Shown: positions 7,020-15,118 of the stretch, one piece after another | Numbering within the stretch: the first letter of the stretch is position 1 | Layout: every line of letters starts with the position of its first letter | Source: Chersky-840 sp050011815 | GTDB taxonomy: Bacteria; Actinomycetota; Acidimicrobiia; Acidimicrobiales; UBA8190 | Direction of reading: 5' to 3' | Assembly: GCA_050011815.1 (NCBI GenBank) | Contig: JBEKIJ010000010.1 | Location: 1 to 64,000, forward strand | Length of the DNA stretch: 64,000 nucleotides | Program-made: the position numbers and the translations under genes | The notes under the pieces: model-generated | The model's input: the letters and a program-made list of their open reading frames with translations, nothing else | Database searches by the model: none | What the model was told of the DNA's origin: nothing

Positions 7020-7330
7020 GACAGCGAGCATTCGCCCTGGTCAGCGGCCGGTCGCGGCGGCGATCTGGGGAGGGGCGAGGGCCATCGTGACAAAAAACTT
7101 GGCGATTTCCCTTCGATGTCCTTGCTGCTTTTCCACCCCAAAAACGTCCATCGCGATGATTTCCAGCTCGAGCACCTCACCTTGAGTCCTGTCATCGGCC
7201 CAGATGCGGTCCGGAAGCGGGCGGTGCATTCGAAAGCACCGCGCTAACCGTTGAGGACCTGCTCATGCGCTTTGACAGGGCCGGTGTCCCGACACTTGCC
7301 GACGAGCTCGGAGCCCTATTCGTGTTCCCG
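7020..7330 (+). pseudogene. PIN-domain toxin remnant
   Basis: Three consecutive fragments in different frames give a PIN-domain C-terminal half. VAAAIWGGARAIVTKNL is at about 7050-7100, GDFPSMSLLLFHPKNVHRDDFQLEHL follows in the next frame, and LTVEDLLMRFDRAGVPTLADELGAL ends at a TAG near 7331. Intact relatives read like DRHVLAAAI..GA..IVT.NL.DFP. Here the acidic residue before the first helix is lost (GQRPVAAAI). PIN toxins are RNases of VapBC modules. This copy has no start and at least two frame breaks. Confidence 0.5.
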
Positions 7331-7418
7331 TAGGCTTCGAGTGGGTCGCGACCGCCCTATCCGTCACGCGCAAAAATAAAGGGTCAACGACTCAAGGGCC
7401 AAGAAAACACCCGTGGAG

Positions 7419-7489
7419 CCGGAGCCGCGTCCGGAAAGTGTCGCTAAGGAACCGAAGCCAGTGTGTCGCCCAGGTACCGGAACTTCACA
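7419..7489. mobile_element. 71-bp remnant of an IS481-type right end
   Basis: This segment matches 16737-16807, the tRNA-proximal end of the insertion sequence at 15119-16807, at all but one position, including the terminal ...GGTACCGGAACTTCACA. The rest of that IS copy is missing. It sits at the same place relative to att copy 3 as the full IS does relative to the intact tRNA-Gly. Confidence 0.8.
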
Positions 7490-7510
7490 TCCACCTGGAC
7501 TTTCTCTGGA

Positions 7511-7551
7511 GCGGACGACGGGATTCGAACCCGCGACCCTCACCTTGGCAA
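7511..7551 (-). repeat. tRNA-Gly(GCC) 3'-half, att copy 3
   Basis: An exact 3' half of tRNA-Gly from acceptor stem to anticodon loop, ending CACCTTGGCAA. The continuation ATAAAAAGGCCCAACTCC is the element end shared with the other two copies. Confidence 0.88.
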
Positions 7552-7636
7552 ATAAAAAGGCCCAACTCCCCCTACCTGCGGCTTTGCAAATCGACGCAGC
7601 GTGCTCTGCGTTTTCGATTGACCACAGGAAACCGCT

Positions 7637-7655
7637 ATTGACCGTATTTGTCAAT
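7637..7655. promoter_or_regulatory. inverted repeat beside att copy 3
   Basis: ATTGACCGTATTTGTCAAT, arms ATTGAC/GTCAAT with a 7-bp spacer. Third member of the set at 3202-3220 and 6055-6073. Confidence 0.5.
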
Positions 7656-7872
7656 GGCGCGTGGTATTTCCGTGGAGCGGGTGCAACGGAATCCCGTACC
7701 ACCTGCACCACAGTTCGCCGCTATCAGGGTGTTCTGAACAGACACTCCGGCAAGCCTTCCGAGCCTGCGAAATCGCCAAGCGGGGCAGCGCGGGCCCGTC
7801 TTCGCCCGAAATCCTTGGCCACACGCCCTCGTCAGAACCCTTGAGGAGAGCGCTGACGGACCGCATAGTCCA

Positions 7873-9996
7873 CTAAAACTGTTCTTCGCTCGGGCTGCTG
7901 ATTGTTCCGGAGATCCCGAGGGCCGAGGCGGGGTTGTAGGTGGCGACGCTTGGTGCACTCACTGCTGAAGTCGCGCCAGTAGGGCTGCCCAGCGTGATGG
8001 TGAGCGTGTTGATGCCATCCCAGTGAATGGTGGAGTCGGTGAAATCGACCGTGCCGGTGGCGTAGCCAAGTTGGCCGAGATCGATCCAACCGAAGTTGAA
8101 GTCTCCTTCGCATGCCGTGTCGAAGACGGCGAAGGAGTCGAATCCTGACTGCGCCTGTATGGCGGCGTAGACATTTGAACCACTCAGGTCAGGATGCGAT
8201 GCCGTCGTCCACAAGGAGCAGAACGAGCTGGCTGCCGGAGGCGTGGAGTAGGTCACGATGACCTGGTCACCCTGATCGGGCTTCCCCGGTGTGCCTGTGC
8301 CGTTCACGATGCGCAGCGTGGATGGCACGCCCGGGGTCACTGCGGCTGAGGGCGTTGAGGCGGGACTCGTTCCCGCTTTGTTGGTGGCGGTGACCGTGAA
8401 GGTGTAGGCGGTGCCATTGGTCAGCCCGGTAATGGTTTGCGACGTGGCCGACGAGGCGAAGGTCCGCGGGGCTTGGGCCACGCTGTCGCTATATGGCGTC
8501 ACGGTGTACGAGGTTATGGAGGCTCCTCCGTCGTACGGTGCGGACCATGACACCGACGCTTCGCCGTTCCCGGCCATGGCGCTCACCCCCGTTGGAGCCG
8601 CCGGAACCGTCGGTGGTGCTCCTGGGATGGTTGTCGCGACAGTGGCATTGGTAGTAGTCGTCGATTTATCCGATCCACCGCTTCCCGACCCCTTCGGGTG
8701 GGGGACCGTCGGGTCCGTTGACCCCGAGGCTCCCCCTGTGTTTGTCGATCCCGAGGGCGGTGTGTTGCCCCCGGCCGACGGACCCCCGGCGCCGTTCGTC
8801 GTCGTTTCCCCTTCCGAGGCCACATTCCCCGAGCCTGTCGGAACAACCGGGTGACGGATATGGGGCTGTGTGATCGCTTGGGCCGTGCTCTGCAGTGTTC
8901 CCACCGTGACGGCCCCGGCCACGACGAAGGCGGCAGCCCCTACTCGACCAAGAGCCGAGACCCCCTGCCCGAGTCGGGGAATGCTGTCGACGAAAGGGAC
9001 CGAGCCCAACCAGGCCAGGGGTCCAGCGGCCGGGCGCAGATGTCCGATCGAGACATCGAGGAAGGCACGCACGACGTGGGGATCGAACTGGGAACCGGCA
9101 CAGGTGGCCAGTTCGGCACGGGCTGCCTCGGGGCTCATGGGCCGCTTGTAGCTCCGGACGCTGGTCATGGTGTCATAGCAGTCGGCCACGGCCACGATCC
9201 GGCCCCCGAGGGAGATCTCTTCTCCCGCCAGCCCGTACGGGTAACCGGCGCCGTCGTACCTCTCGTGGTGTTCGGCAATGGTGCTGGCCCACTGCCCCAG
9301 CCAACTGGCCAGCGGTGCGGTCAGCTTGGCCCCTTCGAGTGGGTGGTTCTTCATGACCATCCACTCGTCGTCATCGAGCTTGTCTGGCTTGTTCAAGATG
9401 TGGGGGTGAACGGCCAGCTTGCCGATGTCGTGGAGAAGTGCAGACCAACGCAGGCGGTCCCGGTCTGCGCTCGGCAGATCGAGTTCGTCGGCGATGAGAT
9501 CGGTGTAGGCGCGCACTCGTTCGCCGTGCCCTCGGGTGCGCCGATCATGGGCATTGAGGGCCCCGGCCAGGGCGAGAATCTTCTCGGCGGCCACCACGGG
9601 CTCGTCCTCGATTCCCTGGGTCCGGGCCTCCTCCACTCGGCGGGCGAGGTCGCGGGTATTCCCCGCCTTTCGGGCTACCGCCAGGCGCTTGGGGGCCCGG
9701 TCGGGGAAGACCATCGTCATCTTCAGCAGCACCGCCAGCGGCAGCGCCCGTCGGGCCAGGCGGTCGGTCGCCACCAGCACAACAGTCGGCACGGCCAGAA
9801 CGGTGACCCACCACCCCACCAACCAGCCGGTGTTATGCGGGCGGGGAAGGAGATGGGCCGTGATCGTGGCGGAGACGATCGACAGGGCGATGGGAAAGAC
9901 GAAGACCGCCACGCTCACAAGCGCGGACAGGACGGGGTGACCGCTCCAGCGATCGTCTGCCGCGGCACCCGAGGCATCATTGCGGATGGACACCAT
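7873..9996 (-). CDS. membrane HD-GYP domain protein with extracytoplasmic FN3 tail
   Basis: A 707-residue protein. Two transmembrane helices lie near residues 24-48 and 58-76. A cytoplasmic HD-GYP domain follows, with HDIGK (His189, Asp190), ILNKP, HHERYDGAGYPYG (GYP at 251-253) and VADCYDTMTS. This domain hydrolyses cyclic di-GMP in characterised proteins. A third helix (about 350-370) leads to a Gly/Ser/Thr linker (386-455), a fibronectin type III domain (about 466-555) and a roughly 140-residue beta-rich C-terminal domain without a family match. The C-terminal third is therefore probably outside the cell, and the protein may couple surface state to second-messenger turnover. It lies in the att array, adjacent to att copy 3. 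Confidence 0.82.
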   Translation of the reverse strand: MVSIRNDASGAAADDRWSGHPVLSALVSVAVFVFPIALSIVSATITAHLLPRPHNTGWLVGWWVTVLAVPTVVLVATDRLARRALPLAVLLKMTMVFPDRAPKRLAVARKAGNTRDLARRVEEARTQGIEDEPVVAAEKILALAGALNAHDRRTRGHGERVRAYTDLIADELDLPSADRDRLRWSALLHDIGKLAVHPHILNKPDKLDDDEWMVMKNHPLEGAKLTAPLASWLGQWASTIAEHHERYDGAGYPYGLAGEEISLGGRIVAVADCYDTMTSVRSYKRPMSPEAARAELATCAGSQFDPHVVRAFLDVSIGHLRPAAGPLAWLGSVPFVDSIPRLGQGVSALGRVGAAAFVVAGAVTVGTLQSTAQAITQPHIRHPVVPTGSGNVASEGETTTNGAGGPSAGGNTPPSGSTNTGGASGSTDPTVPHPKGSGSGGSDKSTTTTNATVATTIPGAPPTVPAAPTGVSAMAGNGEASVSWSAPYDGGASITSYTVTPYSDSVAQAPRTFASSATSQTITGLTNGTAYTFTVTATNKAGTSPASTPSAAVTPGVPSTLRIVNGTGTPGKPDQGDQVIVTYSTPPAASSFCSLWTTASHPDLSGSNVYAAIQAQSGFDSFAVFDTACEGDFNFGWIDLGQLGYATGTVDFTDSTIHWDGINTLTITLGSPTGATSAVSAPSVATYNPASALGISGTISSPSEEQF

Positions 9997-10343
9997 CAGG
10001 CCTTCTGAGTCCCCTCTTCCGATTAGCGCCCGCGTTCCAGCCGAGCGGGCTGATAATCCAATATCGACGCATCACCGCCGGAGGTTGAGACGAGGGTCCG
10101 TGGCCCCAACAACCGCTGGAATCCGGTCTGATCCAGCACCTTTGAGAGGACGGGCGGTCTTTTGCCGAGGCGAGTCAAAGAGTGCTGACCATGCGAACAG
10201 CCCACCAGTTCCAACCCGGGATTCTCACAAATGGCGACTACGGACCTTCGGCCGAACGTTGTCCGTCGTCCATAGGCCGACGGGTTGTGTTCGCGAAGCG
10301 TTGGCCGTGGCCTCCATGAGGCGGCGGGCTCGATCATCTGGCC
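9997..10343. other. intergenic with possible DapB-like gene remnant
   Basis: No intact gene. On the minus strand at about 10200-10262 the reading GRRSVVAICENPGLELVG resembles the N-terminal nucleotide-binding region of the neighbouring DapB-like proteins (GRHSLRAIIERPGLELVG in the gene at 12183-13253). The frame has no plausible start and diverges after about 25 residues, so a decayed third paralogue is suspected. Confidence 0.35.
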
Positions 10344-11477
10344 TCAAAGGGTCGGGATGCCTTCGCGCTTTGGTCGTAGCGCTCCGATTGCCGGGGTGTT
10401 CGGAAGGTGAAGCGCGTCAACGATTCCTGGCTCAGCGGCGCATACCCAAGGGATGGCGTTGACCGCTCGCATCCCTGTTGCGAGGAGGCCGTGAGGAGTA
10501 GAGTCCTCGTTGGCGTTGAACCCGACTTCGAATTCCGCATCGAAACTCGGTTCACCTTCGATGATGACGCGCCAGACGCCGTCGATCCCGCCGGCACGGC
10601 TCTTGGGCCAGTCCGGCGCGGCGTCGCTGCACATGCGGTCGATGTGCTCTATCGTTATCGCCTCCTCTCCAGCGACGACACCGATGCATCGGAACCAGAT
10701 TGCACCCACCGTCCCTGGCTCGATCACACCGGTACCGGTCTCGAGTCGACGTGGTGCGGGAGCGAACTGACAGGACTCTCGGATCTCATCCACCTGCACT
10801 CCGAGCGCCTCCGCGACCATTGTGACAGCGGCGCCCCAACCGAATTTGATGACTCCGGGGATCATGACCCCACCTTGGTAATCAAGCGGTTGGCCGAAGC
10901 CAAAGAGTTCTCGCATCTCATAAACCAGGTTGTCGCGGGAATAGTCGGTGATCTCAAGCCCCCGAATCGAATACACGCGACTCGACATGGACGTCAGCGC
11001 GACAGCGAACAGGTCGCACCCGAAACCAGGCTCGATGCCCGTGGAGTAGATCGAGCTGTGACCTCTCTTGGCAGAGTCGCTGATGCGAGTCACCGTGGAC
11101 TCGCGCATGGATCCCCGCGGATATACCAGACCGGGAAGCGATGTGGTCACTATGTTCTTTCCGGCTTCGAGAATGCGGCAGAAGTCTTCAATTGCCTCCC
11201 GGGGCCGGTTGGTGGCAGGTCCGGTATAGACGACACAGTCTGCATTGCCTTCGAGTATCGCTTCCTTGTCGCGCGTCGATATCACTCCGAGGGGATCAAT
11301 CTCGGCGAGGGCCCCGGCGTCCAGGCCATCCTTCGATTCTGAATGGACCCAGACGCCGACAAGGTCGAGGTTCGGTCGATCGGCGATGGTTCTGATTGCG
11401 AGCTTGCCGACACGCCCAGTCGCCCACACGACGACCTTGTACCTTCGTTCGGGTGAATCGACCGGGTTCTGGATCAT
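10344..11477 (-). CDS. DapB-like NAD(P)H-dependent dehydrogenase (DAP_DH_C family), copy A
   Basis: A 377-residue protein starting at ATG 11477, preceded by AAGGAG about 7 bp upstream. The Rossmann start KVVVWATGRVGKLAIRTI contains GxxGxx. Later landmarks are DCVVYTGPATN, NIVTTSLPGLVYPRG, GIEPGFGCDL and a C-terminal domain ending in MRAVNAIPWVCAAEPGIVD. Relatives are annotated as dihydrodipicolinate reductase-like or 2,4-diaminopentanoate dehydrogenase-like oxidoreductases, often in steroid or amine catabolism clusters. The true substrate cannot be read from the sequence. It follows the TetR gene on the same strand and is a paralogue of 12183-13253. Confidence 0.78.
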   Translation of the reverse strand: MIQNPVDSPERRYKVVVWATGRVGKLAIRTIADRPNLDLVGVWVHSESKDGLDAGALAEIDPLGVISTRDKEAILEGNADCVVYTGPATNRPREAIEDFCRILEAGKNIVTTSLPGLVYPRGSMRESTVTRISDSAKRGHSSIYSTGIEPGFGCDLFAVALTSMSSRVYSIRGLEITDYSRDNLVYEMRELFGFGQPLDYQGGVMIPGVIKFGWGAAVTMVAEALGVQVDEIRESCQFAPAPRRLETGTGVIEPGTVGAIWFRCIGVVAGEEAITIEHIDRMCSDAAPDWPKSRAGGIDGVWRVIIEGEPSFDAEFEVGFNANEDSTPHGLLATGMRAVNAIPWVCAAEPGIVDALHLPNTPAIGALRPKREGIPTL

Positions 11478-11526
11478 CGTGCGCTCCTTCGCATCGCTCT
11501 CATACTTGGTCGCAGCGATAGACCTG

Positions 11527-12186
11527 TCAGCTGCGCGGGGAAGTTTCACGATGTCCGCGGCTTTCGAGATGCAGGGTCAGCAGATCAACGAGCGCACGAC
11601 GCTCGTGCGTGAAATCAAGTGGCTCTCTGACGACCATCTGTGCCAAGGCGAGTCCGCGCAGAGCGGCCCAGAACAGATTGCCAATTGCCTGGCGCCTTCG
11701 TCCCCGACCGAGCGGATCGAGAGCACGCCCGAGACGGGCCAACTGGTCCCCGAGATCAGCTAGGTGCTCGTCAAGACTTGGTTCACGGCTCGCCCGCGTG
11801 GCGACGAGGATCTCAAACGCTGCGAGCGATGCCGGATTGCTGAATGCGTTCCAGCCGGCGTCGACAATGGCCTTTACACGTTCGCGCATCGAACCGACCG
11901 GTACTTCCACATCGTCGATCGCCTCATGCAAGAGGTCGTAGCCGTGGTCGACCACCGCCATGAGTACGGCATTACGATCGCCGAAATGATACTGGATGAC
12001 ACCCCAGGTCACCCCCGCCCGTTCGGCGATATGACTTGCGGATATAGACGCGAAGCCCTCTTCGCGGACACATCGGATTGTCTCGTCAATGATGAGCTGA
12101 CGGGTACGGTCGCCTCGGATCTGGCCTTTGACAGCTCTTCGCGTGGGAGCGGTCCGACGTCTGTGGTGAGCATCAAGGTTCGTCAT
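11527..12186 (-). CDS. TetR-family transcriptional regulator
   Basis: A 219-residue protein from ATG 12186, overlapping the stop of the upstream DapB-like gene by 4 bp (ATGA). The N-terminal helix-turn-helix is clear: GDRTRQLIIDETIRCVREEG, ISASHIAERAGVTWGVIQYHF (about residues 25-75). The C-terminal ligand domain (NAFSNPASLAAFEILVATRA, FWAALRGLALAQMV) resembles TetR_C domains of catabolic repressors. Co-transcription with the two dehydrogenases and the SDR suggests it controls this cluster, perhaps through the dyad at 14153-14170. Confidence 0.85.
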   Translation of the reverse strand: MTNLDAHHRRRTAPTRRAVKGQIRGDRTRQLIIDETIRCVREEGFASISASHIAERAGVTWGVIQYHFGDRNAVLMAVVDHGYDLLHEAIDDVEVPVGSMRERVKAIVDAGWNAFSNPASLAAFEILVATRASREPSLDEHLADLGDQLARLGRALDPLGRGRRRQAIGNLFWAALRGLALAQMVVREPLDFTHERRALVDLLTLHLESRGHRETSPRS

Positions 12187-13253
12187 CGCATGAGCCCACG
12201 TACCTGCGATACTGGTAGGTCGCGCAGTGAGACGAGGCCAGGTGGAGCGGCGCACACCACCGGAATGGCGTTTACCGCCTTCATGGCGGTGGCAATCACG
12301 CCCGCCTCGTTGTGGTCCCTTCCTCCGAGACCGACATGGGTGTTGATCTCGACCCCAGGTCGACCGGCCACGACGACTCGGTGCACGCCGGAACGACCCT
12401 CGGGTGGGAAGGGCCACTCGGGCGCTGCCGCCTGGGTCAGACGGTTCACGTGTTCCATCGTGATCACGGTGCGGCCGTCTACGACGCCCTCGACGCCGAA
12501 CCGGACTGCGGCGACCCGTCCCGGATCGACGTGCATCATGGTGCAGTCGATGGGCTCGGTTGCCGTCCACCGTTCCACTCGTTCGCTGATCTCCTCGAGC
12601 TGGATCCCGAGTTCATGGGCCAACAGCTGGACCGGTCCACCCCAGATGGACCGCAGCACGCCGGGCAGAAACAAGGGCGGGACGTGGTTGTGTGGCGCGC
12701 CGAACCCGAAGCTGGCACCAGTGAATCCGGCGTCGTCATACGAGCCGTAATCGCAGATCTCCTGCACGAGAACGTGGTCTGCCCGCTCCACCAGGCTGAG
12801 GGCGGCCAGGGGCAGAAGATCACCCGAAAACCCCGGATCGATGCCGTTGATGTACATCGTGGACCCTCCCTCTACGCAGGCGCGCTGGAGAGGATCTCGC
12901 AGCCAAGCGTCGGCGTGCGGGGGGTAAACGAGCCACACCAGCGATGTTCCAACGACGTTGGTGCCGGTCCTCAGGAATGCCGTCAGCTCCTTGAGCGCCC
13001 CATCGGGACGCGTCTCGGCTTGCGATGTGTATACGACGCAGTCCGCTCTCAGCTCGACCAGTGCCACCAGGTCGTCGGTTGCGACCACTCCGGTGGGCTC
13101 TGCAAGTCCGCACAGCTCCGCTGCGTCGAGCCCGACCTTGGTAGAACTCGCCGCATGCACTCCGACGAGCTCGAGCCCGGGCCGCTCGATGATGGCTCGT
13201 AGCGAGTGTCGACCGACATGCCCGCTGGAGAACTGCACCACTCGTAGTGTCAC
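12183..13253 (-). CDS. DapB-like NAD(P)H-dependent dehydrogenase (DAP_DH_C family), copy B
   Basis: A 356-residue protein with N-terminal Rossmann motif RVVQFSSGHVGRHSLRAI, the segment DCVVYTSQAETRP, a GIDPGFSGDLLPLAAL core segment and the C-terminal MKAVNAIPVVCAAPPGLV. Domain order and nearly every landmark match copy A (10344-11477), so the two are ancient paralogues within one operon and may act on related substrates or as heteromers. It lies 11 bp after the SDR gene. Confidence 0.78.
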   Translation of the reverse strand: MTLRVVQFSSGHVGRHSLRAIIERPGLELVGVHAASSTKVGLDAAELCGLAEPTGVVATDDLVALVELRADCVVYTSQAETRPDGALKELTAFLRTGTNVVGTSLVWLVYPPHADAWLRDPLQRACVEGGSTMYINGIDPGFSGDLLPLAALSLVERADHVLVQEICDYGSYDDAGFTGASFGFGAPHNHVPPLFLPGVLRSIWGGPVQLLAHELGIQLEEISERVERWTATEPIDCTMMHVDPGRVAAVRFGVEGVVDGRTVITMEHVNRLTQAAAPEWPFPPEGRSGVHRVVVAGRPGVEINTHVGLGGRDHNEAGVIATAMKAVNAIPVVCAAPPGLVSLRDLPVSQVRGLMR

Positions 13254-13264
13254 AGCGTCCTTCT

Positions 13265-14128
13265 TCAGAGCAAGTCAGTGATGGTCTTAAGCCCGGATTC
13301 GTACAGGACACCGGGCAGCATGCCACCATCGATTTCAATCGTCGTGCCGTTGATGTAATCAGCCTCGCCGCTACACAAAAAAACACAGGCCCGACCGACC
13401 TCACTCGGCTCGCCGGCGCGCCCGAGCGGCACGCGCTCGAAGTATGCCGAACCCGTCTGATCATCGGGAGGCAGCACGAACGCACGGAAGTTTTCGGTCA
13501 TCGTGGGTCCGAGCGCGAGACAGTTGACACGAGCCTTCGGCCCCCATTCCTCCGCCAACGAACGAGTCAAGTGGTTCAGTCCGGACTTGGCCGCGCCGTA
13601 CGACACGAGCGTCGGGCTACCAGCTGGATGGCCGGCGCCACTCGAGATGTTGATGATCGATCCGGTTCCGTTCTGCTCCCGCATCTGACGGTAGGCGCGA
13701 ATGGCGAACCACAACGGACTGATGAGGTTCATCTGCACCGCGAAAGCATGGAAGAAAATGGTGCGTTCGAACTCGTCACCACTGCGCGGTGTGCCCTGGA
13801 TTTTTTGAACGAGCTCCGGAACCGCCTCGACGTGCGGCGTCGGTACGGTTCCACCGGCGTTGTTCACGAGGATATCGAGACGGCCATAAGCGTCGACCAC
13901 GCGCTGCACGAAAGCGTCGATCGCCTTATGGTCGGCCTGATCGCATACCCACTGTTCGGACCGGTCCACCCCTCCGGGCACGGTGTCGGCGTCGGGAAGG
14001 CCCGGCAACTCGGACCGAGAGCACCCCACGACCGTCGCTCCGGCGAGCAGAAGCTCGCGGGCGATGCCGACGCCCACGCCGCGACTCGTCCCGGTGACTC
14101 TCGCGACCTTGCCGTCGAGCGAACCCAT
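13265..14128 (-). CDS. short-chain dehydrogenase/reductase
   Basis: A 287-residue protein from ATG 14128, with GAGGAG about 6 bp upstream. The longer open frame to 14197 lacks a ribosome binding site. Cofactor motif TGTSRGVGVGIA is near the N terminus, then DILVNNAGG, NISSGAG, catalytic SYGAAKSG (Tyr and Lys) and the C-terminal INGTTIEIDGGM. It is a classical NAD(P)-dependent SDR, first gene of the minus-strand cluster SDR, dehydrogenase B, TetR, dehydrogenase A. An insertion around residues 105-125 (VPELVQKIQGTPRSGDEFE) is larger than in FabG-type members. Substrate unknown. Confidence 0.85.
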   Translation of the reverse strand: MGSLDGKVARVTGTSRGVGVGIARELLLAGATVVGCSRSELPGLPDADTVPGGVDRSEQWVCDQADHKAIDAFVQRVVDAYGRLDILVNNAGGTVPTPHVEAVPELVQKIQGTPRSGDEFERTIFFHAFAVQMNLISPLWFAIRAYRQMREQNGTGSIINISSGAGHPAGSPTLVSYGAAKSGLNHLTRSLAEEWGPKARVNCLALGPTMTENFRAFVLPPDDQTGSAYFERVPLGRAGEPSEVGRACVFLCSGEADYINGTTIEIDGGMLPGVLYESGLKTITDLL

Positions 14129-14152
14129 CCGACTCCTCACAATGATTGATAT

Positions 14153-14170
14153 CTCTATTACATTGTAGAG
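14153..14170. promoter_or_regulatory. inverted repeat between SDR and VOC genes
   Basis: CTCTATTACATTGTAGAG has arms CTCTA/TAGAG with an 8-bp spacer. It lies 25 bp upstream of the SDR ATG in the divergent promoter region, in locally A/T-rich sequence. It is a plausible TetR operator controlling both directions. Confidence 0.45.
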
Positions 14171-14252
14171 CCTATGATTATTTCGTTCGAGAATCAAGGG
14201 AAGGAACCCTGCATCTCCGCCCAGCGACCAAGCCAGCGCCTTTGAGGCTCAA

Positions 14253-14684
14253 GTGAAAGCAGCAGCGATGACAACTCGACCAAACCTCCACCACGTCGTG
14301 TTCTGCGTGGAACCCGACCATCAGGACGCGGCGGCGGACGTCTGGCGCACGCTCGGCTTCGAGTTCGTCGAGATCCTGCTCGAGGACGTCTCTCTTCGCG
14401 TGCTTCTGGACTGGACGCGGGGAATCGAGATCGTCTCGCCCACGACGAGCGACGCGACCGTGTGTCGGGCGCGTTCGTTCCTCAACGAGCAGGGAGAAGG
14501 CGTCTATGCAGTCGTGGTCCGCACCGACGCGATCAGCGCTGCGACTGAGAGTGTGCGGAGCTATGGCGTCGAACTGACCTACCGGCAGAGCCGGAGTGCA
14601 GACAGCTACACGCTTGAGGAAGCGCAGTTCGCACCGGTGTTCGGGATGCCGATCACACTCCTCCAGACAGACCTCGCCGGGTAA
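14253..14684 (+). CDS. VOC-superfamily (glyoxalase/bleomycin-resistance fold) protein
   Basis: A 143-residue protein. GTG 14253 has GAGG 5 bp upstream, and ATG 14268 is an alternative. The sequence has the paired beta-alpha-beta-beta-beta pattern: LHHVVFCVEPDHQDAAADVW, GFEFVEILLED, VYAVVVRTDAISAATESVRSYG, FAPVFGMPITLLQ. Metal ligands typical of the family (His in LHHVVF, Glu near the end) can be proposed but are not certain. It diverges from the SDR operon, which suggests participation in the same small catabolic pathway. Confidence 0.7.
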   Translation: MKAAAMTTRPNLHHVVFCVEPDHQDAAADVWRTLGFEFVEILLEDVSLRVLLDWTRGIEIVSPTTSDATVCRARSFLNEQGEGVYAVVVRTDAISAATESVRSYGVELTYRQSRSADSYTLEEAQFAPVFGMPITLLQTDLAG

Positions 14685-15118
14685 CGGTGATGCTTCACCG
14701 TGGATCGGTCGACAGCGGACGCTAAGTCTTAGGCCCTTCTCCGGATTGCCCGTTGTCGAACATATGTCTGAACTTTAGTCTCCCGTCGATCCTCTCGCTC
14801 GAAGGATCTCGAGGTGCTGACCTCCGCAGCCAGGTTCCCCACCCGACGACGAGACGCGAAAGCGGCTCGTGCTCAGCGTCCTGCAGCACCTCCGCCTCGC
14901 ACGTGAACGTCTTTCCGACCCTCTCGTCCAAGCCGACCACAGCCAATTGCTACCGGAGCTTGCCTATCTGGAGCAGTCGCTCCACGCGCCACACCAGCTG
15001 CCCGAACGGCCGCCGATTCACGAGTGGCATCCTTCAGGTGCAAATATGGTGCGGCATGGTCCTAGACGCGCTGCAGAGGGCCAGTTACAGCCACTCGCAC
15101 TGCTTCTACCTGGACTTT
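14685..15118. other. intergenic with coding-like relic, cut by the insertion sequence
   Basis: No gene with a start and stop can be defended. From about 14848 a plus-strand frame reads DETRKRLVLSVLQHLRLARE ... LLPELAYLEQSLHAPHQLPE ... HEWHPSGANMVRHGP, with protein-like composition but no family match and no start. It may be a truncated gene relic. Just left of the IS the motif ACCTGGACTTT resembles the flank of the tRNA-Gly att cores. Confidence 0.35.
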
